Assembly: GCA_964035545.1 (NCBI GenBank)
Contig: OZ037767.1
Span: 29,679,628 to 29,743,627, forward strand
Reading direction: 5' to 3'
Origin: Bugula neritina
Lineage: Eukaryota; Bryozoa; Gymnolaemata; Cheilostomatida; Bugulidae
Length of the DNA: 64,000 nt
Shown here: piece by piece, positions 13,201 to 29,557 of the stretch
How positions within the stretch are numbered: position 1 is the first letter of the stretch
How the letters are laid out: every line of letters starts with the position of its first letter
Position numbers and translations under genes: made by a program
The notes under the pieces: generated by a model
Databases searched by the model: none
The model's input: only the letters and a program-made list of their open reading frames with translations
Told to the model about the DNA's origin: nothing

Positions 13201-14504
13201 ATTTCAAGCAATAATAGTATTTTTGTAATATTGACAACAAATATATAATAACTATACCTTGCAGAGAAGCTGTTACGAAGAGCAGGTTTTGGAGGCTGAG
13301 TGTTGTTTGGTTGTGAACTGGGGGAGGTATAATTACTAATGGTGTATCCACCCAACGACTTTCTTTCTTGAGCATTTCGACTAGAGAACCCAGTACCACT
13401 GATGGTGTGCCTTAGGTTTGTGCTCGCTGAGCGCTGGAAAAGGCGGTCACTTCTTGCCAAGCGTTTGCTGCTTTGCTGAGCCTCATATTCAGTTCGACCA
13501 CTGTACCGGAACTTAGATCCTAGTTGATACCACTTTCGGGGCAACTGTCGAATGTGATGCAACCGGAAGAAAGAGTGGTATTCTACGCAGGACTTCCATA
13601 GAATTTTACAAGACCTGTACGTAAACATGTTAAATCCAATGATTGTGTCAGACTGGTCACTACTCTCTCCGCGTGTCTGAAGGAAGAATTGCTTTCTCTT
13701 GAAAGATATCTTGATAATTTTAGCCCACGTAAATGTATCTACCTTTCTGTGATTTTTAAAAACCACCAAACCAGTCCCAGTAACTCCTAGTTGAATATCA
13801 ACTCCTGACGAATCTTTGGCATTATGTAAATCAACTCCGTACATTTCCAAATGCTTTACTCTTTCTAAGAAATTTTTCTCTGCGTCTGCTGGAGTTTGAC
13901 CTTTGTGTTGTTGATGATAACGCATCACCTCTAACTCAAATTGCTGGTCTTGGTGTGGAACAAGTTTGAAATCGGATAAATATCCTGTTCGGTGATCGTC
14001 TGAGGAGTAATCTCCAAGCTCTGATTGTACAGCATAACTCCCTAACAACGTTGAAACACCTATTGGACAAACCAGCTTACCATCTAAAATATCCCGTTTG
14101 ATTTGAAGGAAAAAGTGGTAGCGAGTATATTCCTCCTGCAGCTTACTCGGATCTACCACATAAAATTTCACTCTAAAGTATAAGTTGTAGGGTGGTTCCG
14201 ATTTGATTTGTCTTTTCAAAGTTTTCAGAGGGTCAATCCATCTCATCTTTTCAGCTGGACCATCACTTTCATCTTCATATTGCAAGCTGAAGTAATCCTT
14301 TTCAATCAAGTCTAAATGATTATAAACTAGTTCAAGAAGTACCTGAGCTTTAGAACGTCTGTCTACATCTACTTGGTGCGTAGTTTTATCAAGAAAATGA
14401 ACAATACATGTCACACCTTTCAAAGGTGGTTCATTTCTTGTATGTATCAACTCGTTTTCCCTAACTTTGTAGGTACCACTAGTTGCTCTCATTCTCACAG
14501 ACAT
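1208..14504 (-). CDS. PTPN4: PTPN3/PTPN4-type FERM-PDZ protein tyrosine phosphatase, 3' part off the window
   Basis: Cytosolic, membrane-cortex tyrosine phosphatase of the PTPN3/PTPN4 family. Coding exons on the minus strand, 5' to 3': 14504-13258 (whole FERM plus FERM-adjacent region), about 8377-8257, 7495-6917 (Ser-rich linker), 6413-6285, 5979-5817 (PDZ, with GFNVKGG and [14 protein letters not shown]), 2610-2541 (end of [11 protein letters not shown]) and 1399-1208 (linker ending [15 protein letters not shown], typical of the segment just before the PTP domain). The FERM exon shows [27 protein letters not shown] and [11 protein letters not shown]. Start chosen at ATG 14504; the open frame extends nine codons upstream only to a GTG, and a likely 5'-UTR acceptor lies at 14530. 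The catalytic HCSAGIGR exon is not in the window. The junction between 13258 (phase 2) and the exon at 8377 is not phase-compatible as drawn, so a small exon or another splice site is missing. PTPN3 and PTPN4 cannot be told apart here. Confidence 0.93.
1669..1790. repeat. Minisatellite, about 29-bp unit, four copies (PTPN intron)
   Basis: Unit resembles CAGCAGCTGTGTGCTACACA followed by CTTACATCC, repeated about four times with point changes. It lies in the PTPN intron between exons 2610-2541 and 1399-1208. Confidence 0.8.
2325..2522. repeat. Tandem repeats of GTCACACTATCACACA type (PTPN intron)
   Basis: Irregular head-to-tail copies of AGTCACACTATCACACA and AGTCACACTAAGGGA. They end about 20 bp from the donor of PTPN exon 2610-2541. 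Confidence 0.8.
2626..2772. repeat. Minisatellite, about 29-31-bp unit, about five copies (PTPN intron)
   Basis: Unit is ACTTGGACTACACACA followed by (A/T)AGATGCTAATAT, repeated about five times. The array begins 16 bp upstream, in transcript sense, of PTPN exon 2610-2541. Confidence 0.85.
2773..5740. other. PTPN intron without recognised elements
   Basis: AT-rich intronic sequence. The only ORF of note is a short plus-strand frame at 4803-5069 that starts with a hydrophobic, signal-peptide-like stretch but has no splice support. A 10-bp inverted repeat (AGTAAACTTA and TAAGTTTACT) lies around 5470-5535. Confidence 0.5.
5817..5979 (-). CDS. PTPN4: PTPN exon encoding the PDZ domain core
   Basis: This 163-bp minus-strand exon translates as [20 protein letters not shown] followed by the [14 protein letters not shown] segment. 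The GFNVKGG carboxylate-binding loop of PTPN3/4 PDZ domains is intact. The exon enters with one base completing the Arg codon of DEQGR from exon 6413-6285 and leaves in phase 0 through a GTTTGT donor into exon 2610-2541. Confidence 0.95.
9785..10690. repeat. Compound minisatellite in the PTPN intron, 33-bp and 62-bp units
   Basis: The first half repeats a 33-bp unit, ACTCACTTACTACTCTACTA followed by GCTATTCTAACTA. From about 10440 the array switches to a higher-order 62-bp unit containing CTGGTCTCACTAGCTCACTT, present about four times. A MITE interrupts the array at 9867-10209. Confidence 0.9.
9867..10209. mobile_element. MITE with about 70-bp terminal inverted repeats and TAA target-site duplication
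   Basis: The left end begins GCCTAGGGCCACACTGTGCG and the right end is its near-perfect reverse complement. About 70 bp at each end pair with two mismatches. Each repeat contains the 16-bp palindrome TTTTCGCATGCGAAAA. The element is flanked by TAA on both sides (9864-9866 and 10210-10212), which fits the 3-bp TWA duplication of PIF/Harbinger transposons. It encodes no transposase, so it is a non-autonomous element. It inserted into the surrounding tandem array, dating it after that array formed. The family name is inference; the inverted repeats and duplication are seen. Confidence 0.88.
10700..13257. other. PTPN intron, possible small missing exon
   Basis: No domain-bearing exon recognised. 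One minus-strand candidate runs from about 10850 to 10784, open in one frame and followed by a GTAAGA donor, but its phases do not fit both neighbours and its residues match nothing I recognise. Confidence 0.4.
13258..14504 (-). CDS. PTPN4: PTPN exon 1: complete FERM and FERM-adjacent domains in one exon
   Basis: A single uninterrupted 1,247-bp coding exon holds the ubiquitin-like F1 lobe, the F2 lobe ([30 protein letters not shown]), the F3/PH-like lobe ([38 protein letters not shown]) and the FA segment ([15 protein letters not shown]). The donor used here is the GTATAG after GCAAG at 13258, giving phase 2. An alternative upstream donor (GTAACA after CTTC) would give phase 1 and would join the exon at 8377 in frame. 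Confidence 0.9.
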
Positions 14505-14530
14505 TCTGCCGAATCGATAAGGTTTAAGCA

Positions 14531-15062
14531 CTGAATTACCATTGTATTAAGTAAGATCTAACAGGTATAAGCGATGTAATGCTATATGCATGTCAACGCG
14601 ATCAAAACACGCTCTTGGAGTTTGACATAGTGATTGTGCAGACAAATTGATCCCTACTACGAGTACAGACAGCCACCTGCAACAAATAAACAACATGGCC
14701 TCTCTATAGCCTGTGATTTCCGTTTTTATTTCGATCGGTTATAACTGAAAAAGGCGGCTAAAATTAGGTGGTAGCGTAGAATCTTCGCGTCTCCCTCATT
14801 TTACGAGGTCCCAGTTGTAAGCCGATTGTTAAACAGAGTAGCGTAGCAGTCTTCGCGATTCAAACTAGTTACTTTGTTCGACAGTTTGAGGCAATCGTTT
14901 GCGATTCATTTTAATTTTGGAACACATGCATGACATAAGGTGTTAGTAAATGTAATTGCAATAATTATAATAAGGTAATCAGTAATATGGCAATCAGTTG
15001 AAATATAGTGTGTTGCTGCATTTTCTACGCCGACCTGTTGCGGTTTTTTCCACAAATTAGTT
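14531..15062. promoter_or_regulatory. Divergent promoter region between PTPN and PPIL3
   Basis: This is the gap between the PTPN coding start on the minus strand and the proposed first PPIL3 exon on the plus strand. It contains the most CpG-containing local sequence of the neighbourhood (for example CTTCGCGTCTCC near 14790 and CTTCGCGATTC near 14852). No TATA box is obvious. The promoter role is inferred from gene orientation. Confidence 0.45.
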
Positions 15063-17174
15063 ATGGTACGTTGAATTTACTGTTAAACTTGATGGTGGTA
15101 TAAGTATTACTATTACAGTATTAGTATTAGTGAATATTAGTATTACTGTTAGTATTACTATTAGTATTACTAATACTAATAGTAATAGTAATACTAATAC
15201 TATTAGTATTACTATTAGTATTAGTATTACTATTACTATTAGTGTTACTATTAGTATTAGTATTACTATTAGTATCACAGCAATACTAAAACAGTAATAG
15301 TAATACTATTACTATAAGTATAACTATAAGTGTAACTACTAACTATTACTCTAATACTATTAGTACTAGTACTACTACTACTAGTAGTAGTAGTAGTACT
15401 AGTACTAGTAGTAGTAGAGTAAGAGTATAACATTAACTATGACTATGAGTATGGTGATGAATTTTACTTTAATTATTGATTATAATCATTGTCATCATGT
15501 TATGAAAATAAAATTACTCTAGTTTGATTGTTTTTACAAAGTCAAATGTATGTATTACACGGGTGAGTTCGAGTGTGAGTAGTTGCTTAAATTATCATCG
15601 TATAACTATAAGCTATACTTTAGGCTTAAGTTTAAGTGATGACAGTCAAATGATACTCATACTCATAGTCATACTGACATTTGATCCTAGTTGGTCATGT
15701 TTTTAGTTTTTACATGTAACATTAATTTCAATGATTGCTTCTAGCATACCAATACAACGGTGGTAAGCAATAAATAATATTGAATACTAATTTTAGATGA
15801 GTTTATTCAAAACCAAATTACATTAATTTGCTGTTTATGTTTTTCTACTAAATTTGGGGTTACTCTCTTTGAAGATTAACAGGTATTGCTTGTACTATGT
15901 TGTTGTAGGCGGTGACATTACACTCAGATCTAGGTGACTTGAAACTTGAATTATTCTGTGAAAACTGTCCCAAAACCTGCGAAAACTTTCTAGCATTGTG
16001 TGCCAGTGACTACTACAATGGTTGTTTATTTCATCGCAATATCCAAGGTTTTATGGCGCAGACAGGTGACCCCACAGGTATTCAACAGATCAACTGTAAT
16101 CATTAGTCAATGTATTTGCTGGTTTGTCATATTGTTGAAGCAAAGTAAATTTCTAGTGTTGAAAAATTAACCTATGGAAATATGTGTAAATGTTTCCTAG
16201 GCACTGGCAAAGGTGGTGAATGTATATGGGGAGGGAAATTTGAAGACGAACTGAGAGATATTTTGAAGGTATTCTTTATAATAGTTTTGGTGTTGACTAC
16301 TTCTAACCAAGTGGCCCATAAATGCCTAACATTTTATTTTGCCAATAGCCTTGAATTTTAGTCATTTCAAACTTTTCTGCTATGCTTATAAGCTACAAGG
16401 TTTTAAATTCAACATGTGTTTTTAGAAGCGTAGAATTACGTAGGTATATAATTATATCTTAGTCGTTCAGCCCGTGATTGTCAGTAGGAGTTGTCATTCC
16501 ATTAATATTTGTCTCTGTGTGTTTGTAACAGAGCTCTAGAAAATGTAATATTTATCATAAGGATTTGTCTTCTGCTGGTAGCATAATACGCGGGGAGTTG
16601 TCTCCATGGCCAACTCCGGGCCAGACACGAATGGTAGCCAATTCTTCATCACCTATGCCAAGCAGCCAAGTCTAGATATGAAATATACTGTCTTTGGAAG
16701 GTATTTACCAGTCCATCTTGTTATAAATTTAATTGAATTTTTAATACATAACTTTTCTTATTGTCAATTTGAATATTAAACAAATATTTGGGCTTAGTTT
16801 TTAAGTTGTTTTAACCACCATCTGCTACTTGTCTGGTATAGGAACTAGATTTTATTACTTAAGACTTATTTCACATTCTCAAGAGTACCTTTTGAACAGC
16901 AGTTAAACTTTAAATAATTAAATGAAATATGCTCCTGTTGATTAGCTGGTAAGCCCAGCAGCAACTTTAGCTTATTATTAACAGTTTGTAGTTGTCTTCT
17001 CATAGATGAACATAGAAAAATGTGTTAGAATATTATTCTGCTGCTTTTAGAGTAATTGATGGTTTGGAAACTCTTGATGAGTTGGAAAAACAGCCTGTGA
17101 ATGAGAAACACAAGCCTCTCAACCCCATTCACCTGAATTCTATTACTATACATGCCAATCCTCTGGCTAACTGA
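15063..17174 (+). CDS. PPIL3: Peptidyl-prolyl cis-trans isomerase, cyclophilin-like 3
   Basis: Single-domain cyclophilin of the spliceosome-associated PPIL3 family. Exons: proposed ATG-only exon ending 15065 (ATG followed by a GTACGT donor), then 15909-16077, 16201-16268, 16582-16700 and 17051-17174. All phases agree and the total of 160 residues matches the usual length. Recognisable segments are [54 protein letters not shown] and [20 protein letters not shown], covering the isomerase catalytic site (FHR, QTGDPTGTG, GSQFFI). The first exon is inferred: the coding frame at 15909 begins Ala-Val-Thr and needs an upstream ATG. A polyadenylation signal AATAAA is at 17489. The short sixth-exon tail ends HANPLAN. 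Confidence 0.94.
15101..15425. repeat. TTAGTA / TACTAG low-complexity repeats (PPIL3 intron 1)
   Basis: Dense ATTAGTATTACTATTAGTA-type repeats up to about 15290, then a TACTACTACTAG palindromic tract at 15360-15420. It lies within the proposed first intron of PPIL3. Confidence 0.85.
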
Positions 17175-17488
17175 TGACTATGTCTTGACTCCTAAGGGCA
17201 CTCTGTATCACTTGCTGTACTGGAGTTAGGAAATTATTCCAACTAGCTTTGGCATTTCTAGGTTATATTGTGAATAGATTTAAATTGATTTGAATTTTTG
17301 TAATGAACATTTGTATAGTTTTTAAGTAATTTAGAAGTAATGTTATCTACTATAGGCAAAATATGCAATACAGTTGTAACATTTTGTTTTACTTGGAATA
17401 TAAATGTGTTACCAGGTAGTGCGACAGGTATGTTCTTTCTACACCTTTGCTTTCAAAGCTAGTTAGCGCTCACTTGCCTTAGTTGACC

Positions 17489-17494
17489 AATAAA
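17489..17494 (+). terminator. PPIL3 polyadenylation signal
   Basis: Canonical AATAAA about 315 bp downstream of the PPIL3 stop codon, the first clear one on the plus strand. Confidence 0.6.
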
Positions 17495-18763
17495 CCTTTT
17501 GTTTTCTGTATCCTTTGAGTTGTAATGGTTGGCTTAACGTTTACCTGAATCATGTCGAAAGAGAAAGACTCTATCTTTCCATTGTAGGCGTAATAATATG
17601 TTGATTCTCTCTTATTGTCTATTAATATGCAGATATTGGCCTTGCTTTTTACAATCATCAATGTTTAATAATTTGTGGACAAAATAATCCATCATGCAAT
17701 ATTAATTTTATTACGTTTAATGGTATTGTCTTTGAAACCACAGACCAAAATACTTAGCACTTGGGAGCACACATTGTCAAAAAATGTTTTTGTGCGCACC
17801 TAAAGCTTTATTGCTATAACATTTTATTATAAAGCTTTAACAAAGATTTACTGTCAGTTCGATTAATATAAAAGTTAATTTGGTGCAAGATACTTGCTGA
17901 TACCAACCTGCACATCTACTAATTTTGCCTGTGATGATGCACAATTTACAACGATCACCTCATGGAAGCATTCCCGCATATTATTTTTTTAATAGTTAAG
18001 AGTTGTTCCTCTTTTATATTTTGTGAACGCACGAAAACTTTCTGCGCCGCAGTTGAATCAAATCAATATAAACTAACGATTATAAATAAATTGTCTTTAA
18101 TAGGCTACGGTAGTAAACAAAAATGTATTGATGTTACTAGTAATACTAATAGTATGAGTATCAGTATGCAATAAACCTAAAGAATTCACATTTCATTAAA
18201 ATAAATATATTTGATGCATGGGCTTGCTGTCAAATTGTGAAATATATTGCTAATTGTTGATAGACACTTACTAATAATAATTGTTTTTTTTCAAATTAAG
18301 GTTTCAAAAATCTATTGATATTTTTATTCTGTAATCAAATTGAAATTCAATATGAATATCGTAAATTTAAAATTAAAACAACTACAAGTGATCCTATTAC
18401 TTATACTATTACTACCATCAGTATTGCTAAAACAGCGTTATTGTTTTGAATCTACGCTTAGTTTCAATACGAAATTAAATAAAAATTAATTAATTATAAT
18501 TGTTGCCTATTGAAAATCATTTGATTTTTAATTTTATAATGATTATTTATTAATATTTATATTAGATTTAGTCCTACTGATACTCATAGCTATACTCATA
18601 ATATTTTAAATCATTCTTGTTGGAGTAATACACAACATGTTAAAAACATTTACTTTCACATGGTCAATGTCAGAATAAACTTGAACAGCTTTGTTTTAAG
18701 ATACACCAAAATTTTGCTTTAGGAAAGATCTAAGAGTTATATTACCACTGTGTTTTTTCACAG
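17495..18763. other. Intergenic region PPIL3 to katanin
   Basis: Very AT-rich sequence with short ACTAGTAATACTAATAGTA tracts near 18130 and 18580. It must hold the katanin promoter and an untranslated 5' exon, because a TTTTTTCACAG acceptor sits six bases before the katanin ATG. No other gene seen. Confidence 0.5.
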
Positions 18764-18769
18764 ACTGCT

Positions 18770-25566
<6,797 letters not shown>

Positions 25567-25777
25567 ACCTTGGCAGTTACCGTCCTGGAATATGTTTTAC
25601 TACTTCCACTAATAATATGATTTTTGATATTTAATAATATAATTTGTATTTGATTACTTTTTCCAATCATCGCCGTACTTTTTTCAACAGAATGTTAATT
25701 TATTTGTGTTTTGTGTTATTTTTATGTTGCCAGTGTATTTTAAAACACGTGTAGGTGTTACATTTGTCATCTCACTC

Positions 25778-25783
25778 AATAAA
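25778..25783 (+). terminator. Katanin polyadenylation signal
   Basis: AATAAA about 210 bp downstream of the katanin TAA at 25564-25566, followed by a T-rich stretch. Confidence 0.65.
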
Positions 25784-25799
25784 TCAGTTGGTTTTATTT

Positions 25800-27316
25800 T
25801 ATACTCGTATTGACTGCTCCACTAACTTAGTTTTATCGGTATGATTTCCCCGAGACATTCCAACGACTCGTATTCCTGTTTCTAACCTGGGGGTGTCTGC
25901 CTGTAGGTCTTTCTAACCAGGTGGGGGAGGGGGGTGCCTGCCTGTGGGTCTTTGCTGTCCACCCTAACACCCAGAAGAGGCTAATATAATCTTCATGTTG
26001 TACAAATAGAGTTGTCATTGAGTTAGGTCTGGTCTCACCATGTGATTATAAACGCTCCCTAGAGGGTAGGAGTTTCTTACAATAAAAATCTTATTTTAAC
26101 TATTTAAAAATTCGCTGCCTCTTGGGAATAAACATGATTATCTTTAGTATACTGATGTCTTGCATATTATCACATTATATTTCTGTTCCAAGGCCACAAT
26201 ATTTTCCACAATGGTTATTGAAATGTTTCAACATTCACATCACCTTTTTTTGTTAGAATTCAACCTTTTTTTGATCCCAATTCCCTCCTAAAATATGTTG
26301 AATGATTGACAGTTCCACTAAACTCTACAGAGTAACATTTCGGACACAATAATATAAAGGTTATTGAGTCCAATAAACCATGCATTAACCAATAAGGAAA
26401 GCCTTTGTAGCAGTAATATGTACAAGGTTAAACTCAGCTGCTAAACCACACCAAGATTGAAGGTCCCTAGAATAACCAAGTTAACCACACTAATCTACAG
26501 TACAGCTCAATGACCTAATGCAGCCTGGGGCCTTGCTCCCTGAAAGCCTTTTCTATCATCATAGTCTCATAGATCTAAAGCTATATTTTTAGGCTGATTT
26601 GGTGCAACTCATTCGCATAAAATGCTCATCTTTTTTAATTCTGATACATTACAAAACTGTAGTTGATTTTGTGTGTGCAAAATTGTGACATTGATTCTAA
26701 GAAATCTGTGCTCATTAAGATTACAAAACATAATGCAACGCATTAGTAAGCTGCAGAATAATACAGTCTAGTTTCTAGAACAAGCATTGCTACCATATTA
26801 TGTTTCACAAACAATTGTTTGATTTTATGGTACTAACTTGAATAAAGTACAAAGGGCTAAATGCATGTACTGGGTTGGTGGAATTACAAACAAACCAAGA
26901 TAGACAGAAACTAAGTTGCTTAAAAGCAATCCATCACGATAACCTATCTTCTAATCTGGTGAGAAAATCTCAAGTTATCAAGTGCATTGTAGAGATGTAG
27001 CACAACCTTGCTAAGTCCTTTCAGCATTGGCAGTAGCTACATGCAGTATCAGGGCAATATTGAAATGAAAGTTAAGTGAATGAACAAGAGGTAGCAAACC
27101 CCATTATAATACCTATATTATGTAGTTAGATATTATAATGTATATTAACATATAATACAATCATGTCATACTCTGAATGTGATTTACTCTTAACGCTAAA
27201 AATTGACAGAATACCGTTGTAATTTTTTGCAGGCTTTATAATTTTTGCTGTTGCTATTTGTTTGGATGCATGCATGCAGTAATAAATTGACAACATCGGC
27301 ACACATTACAACATCA
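25800..27316. other. Convergent intergenic region katanin / GW-peptide gene
   Basis: No gene recognised. It contains a short imperfect duplication around 25885-25955 (GTCTGCCTGTAGGTCTTTCT and a variant). A minus-strand AATAAA at 27322-27317 is a likely polyadenylation signal for the GW-peptide gene. Confidence 0.5.
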
Positions 27317-27322
27317 TTTATT
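27317..27322 (-). terminator. Likely polyadenylation signal of the GW-peptide gene
   Basis: Minus-strand AATAAA about 96 bp beyond the TAA stop at 27420-27418. Confidence 0.5.
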
Positions 27323-27417
27323 TTTATAGTGACTGAGACTTTAAAGAAACAATAATTAATCATAATTAGAGTGATTATTCAAAATCTTCATGTTTCATCA
27401 GTCCAAGGATAGGTGTA

Positions 27418-29557
27418 TTAGAAGCAGCCACTATTCTTCACCATCTTCATGTACTACAAAACAAGAATATATGAATTTACTAAGAAATACTGAATTGGAC
27501 TGAGAGGGGTACAACGGCCTCCCCTAACCGTTAGTAGATGATAAGAACTATGTCTACAGCTTTTCTTCCCTCATCACTAAGATGTGAGCATGAGCTATTT
27601 TAAATACAAATTCTTCCACATTTATTTTTTGTTAGAGGTAGGTGTAGTAATGGAAAAGTCTGCGTTCTATTAGAGAAATATCACAAAAAGTTATGTTCCC
27701 AACCCAACACATCCAAAACCAAAATTTGTAACTCAAATAAAGGCTACAAAAGTTTCCCCTCTATTGCACCTAATAGTTTGTTTCATATCAAATTACATTA
27801 TTTGATGATGAAATATGATAACCAGTTATTTCACCAATTGATACTACATTTATTGCGAAAACACATGATGAAATTCTTTTCAAACAGTCAAAAAGATGCT
27901 GACGTGTCATAAATAACTGCTTCATTATTTATTAGTTACAACTTTGTTTTGTTGTATTATGATATAATATATCATATAACATATTACATAACACATTACA
28001 TTACATTATAATAATTATGTTGTACTATATGATATATTATATTACTATATACTATATTACTATTATATATACTTTATTACTATATAGTTTTTTATATTAC
28101 TATATTATATTTTTTATAATATTTGTTTTGTTTACAAATTTGAGCCCTACAGAACACAATGTAATAAAGAGATATACACATCTCAAGAAATAGTGTTAAT
28201 CATTTCTTCCCAATTTATAATTTCGCATACAACAGAAGAGGTTTATACACATAATTTCATGTAAAGTCAAAAGATAATGGAGATGAATGGTTAATTTACT
28301 AAGCAGCTACCACATCTGTTAAAAATATCATATTGTATCCAATATAATATTCATGATTTAAAAATACCTTGTTTATGGCTTCAAGGTGCTCCTCCACTCT
28401 CTCATTCACCTCTTGACATGATAGTTCAGTCTGTGCAGCTGAGATTGTAGCAGGCAGTGCAGTAGGGGTGGCTCTCTTACCCCACCCGGCTCTCTACAAG
28501 TTGTAATATTTTAATAATTTTATAATAACACCGTGTGATGTAATAAATAACATGCTACAAAGTCTGAAGCTGTGGACAAATATTTTTAACATTCTAATTA
28601 TTTTTTTCATTTTACCACTTAAATTTTATAACAAAATAGTACTTTTAATGATAATTTTTTGAACACACAACTATTTTTGCAATTGTGATTAGACAAAAAT
28701 GTAGCACAAGAAAAAGTCATCAAATTTAAAAGGTGTTTTAGTTTTAGAATTTTGCAAAAAAAAAGCATTAAAGCACTTGCATCTTCAACCCAAACTCCAG
28801 AAACCAAACTTGAAATAAAACTACTGACACATTAGTGGAACAGTTCAAATAAAACCTTGCCTTAGAGAAACATAATGATAATCACATTCCTACATCTATG
28901 TTCATAGTCACAAGAAAAGTGAATAACTTATTCGCATATTTTATAACACTTTTGCACTTACGTTCATTTCAAACATCTGTCCACTCCTTTTTCCCCAGCC
29001 CAGTCCACTTCTTTTCCCCCAACCCTTTCCACTCCTTTTACCCCAGCCGGCATTGAACAAGTTAGTCAGCCATGAGTCATCATCACTAGATGCTGAGTCA
29101 ACAGGGTCAGCACACAGTCTACCATCCACGCCGCATTCATCCTCGGTTGCTCCAGATTTAGAGAGGGAGTTTCCGGAAGGAAAAGTATTGCCATAAGAGG
29201 CTTGCAAGAGCTGCGTAAATTATTTTACAATATATATACAATGCAGCCAATATATTATATGTGACAATTTAGTATATTACATGAGCTGTGCACTGAACTT
29301 ATAATAATAAAAGGCAAAGAAAAAAAACCTTTATAATATACTTCAAGTTATTATTTAATAATTATTTTGTTACTTTGAGTTTTTTAGTCTAACCAAAATT
29401 TACATAAAAAGTTTTGCTACATAATAAGATATTAACTCTTATTTATATATAATATCTAGTATGTTAATGTATGGATAATATGTAATATTTGATATATTTA
29501 TTCTATATAACTTACACAAAATGTGATGACACAAGCGAATACAGTGTAGCAATTCAT
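27418..29557 (-). CDS. Secreted GW-amide neuropeptide-like precursor
   Basis: A 150-residue secreted precursor in four phase-0 exons: 29557-29516, 29210-28962, 28493-28368 and 27453-27418. Residues 1 to about 21 form a signal peptide (MNCYTVFACVITFCLLQ, then ASYG). An acidic spacer (about residues 22-65) is followed by four GWGKR sites, three of them in exon 2 (NAGWGKR, SGKGWGKR, SGLGWGKR) and the fourth at the start of exon 3 (RAGWGKR). In animal neuropeptide precursors, KR is the prohormone-convertase site and the preceding Gly becomes the C-terminal amide. Predicted products are therefore SGKGW-amide, SGLGW-amide and AGW-ending amides. The C-terminal part (ATPTALPATISAA onward, ending VKNSGCF) has no further sites. 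I do not recognise an orthologue; the LGW-amide ending only loosely resembles cnidarian GLW-amides. The gene structure is well supported; the signalling role is inferred. Confidence 0.85.
27955..28130. repeat. AT-rich TATATTACTATAT-type simple sequence
   Basis: Degenerate ATATTACTATATT repeats inside the last intron of the GW-peptide gene. Confidence 0.7.

Noticed and set aside
15057-15278. Minus-strand Ile/Val/Leu-rich frame resembling a membrane protein
   Set aside because: Pure product of TTAGTA simple repeats in the PPIL3 intron.
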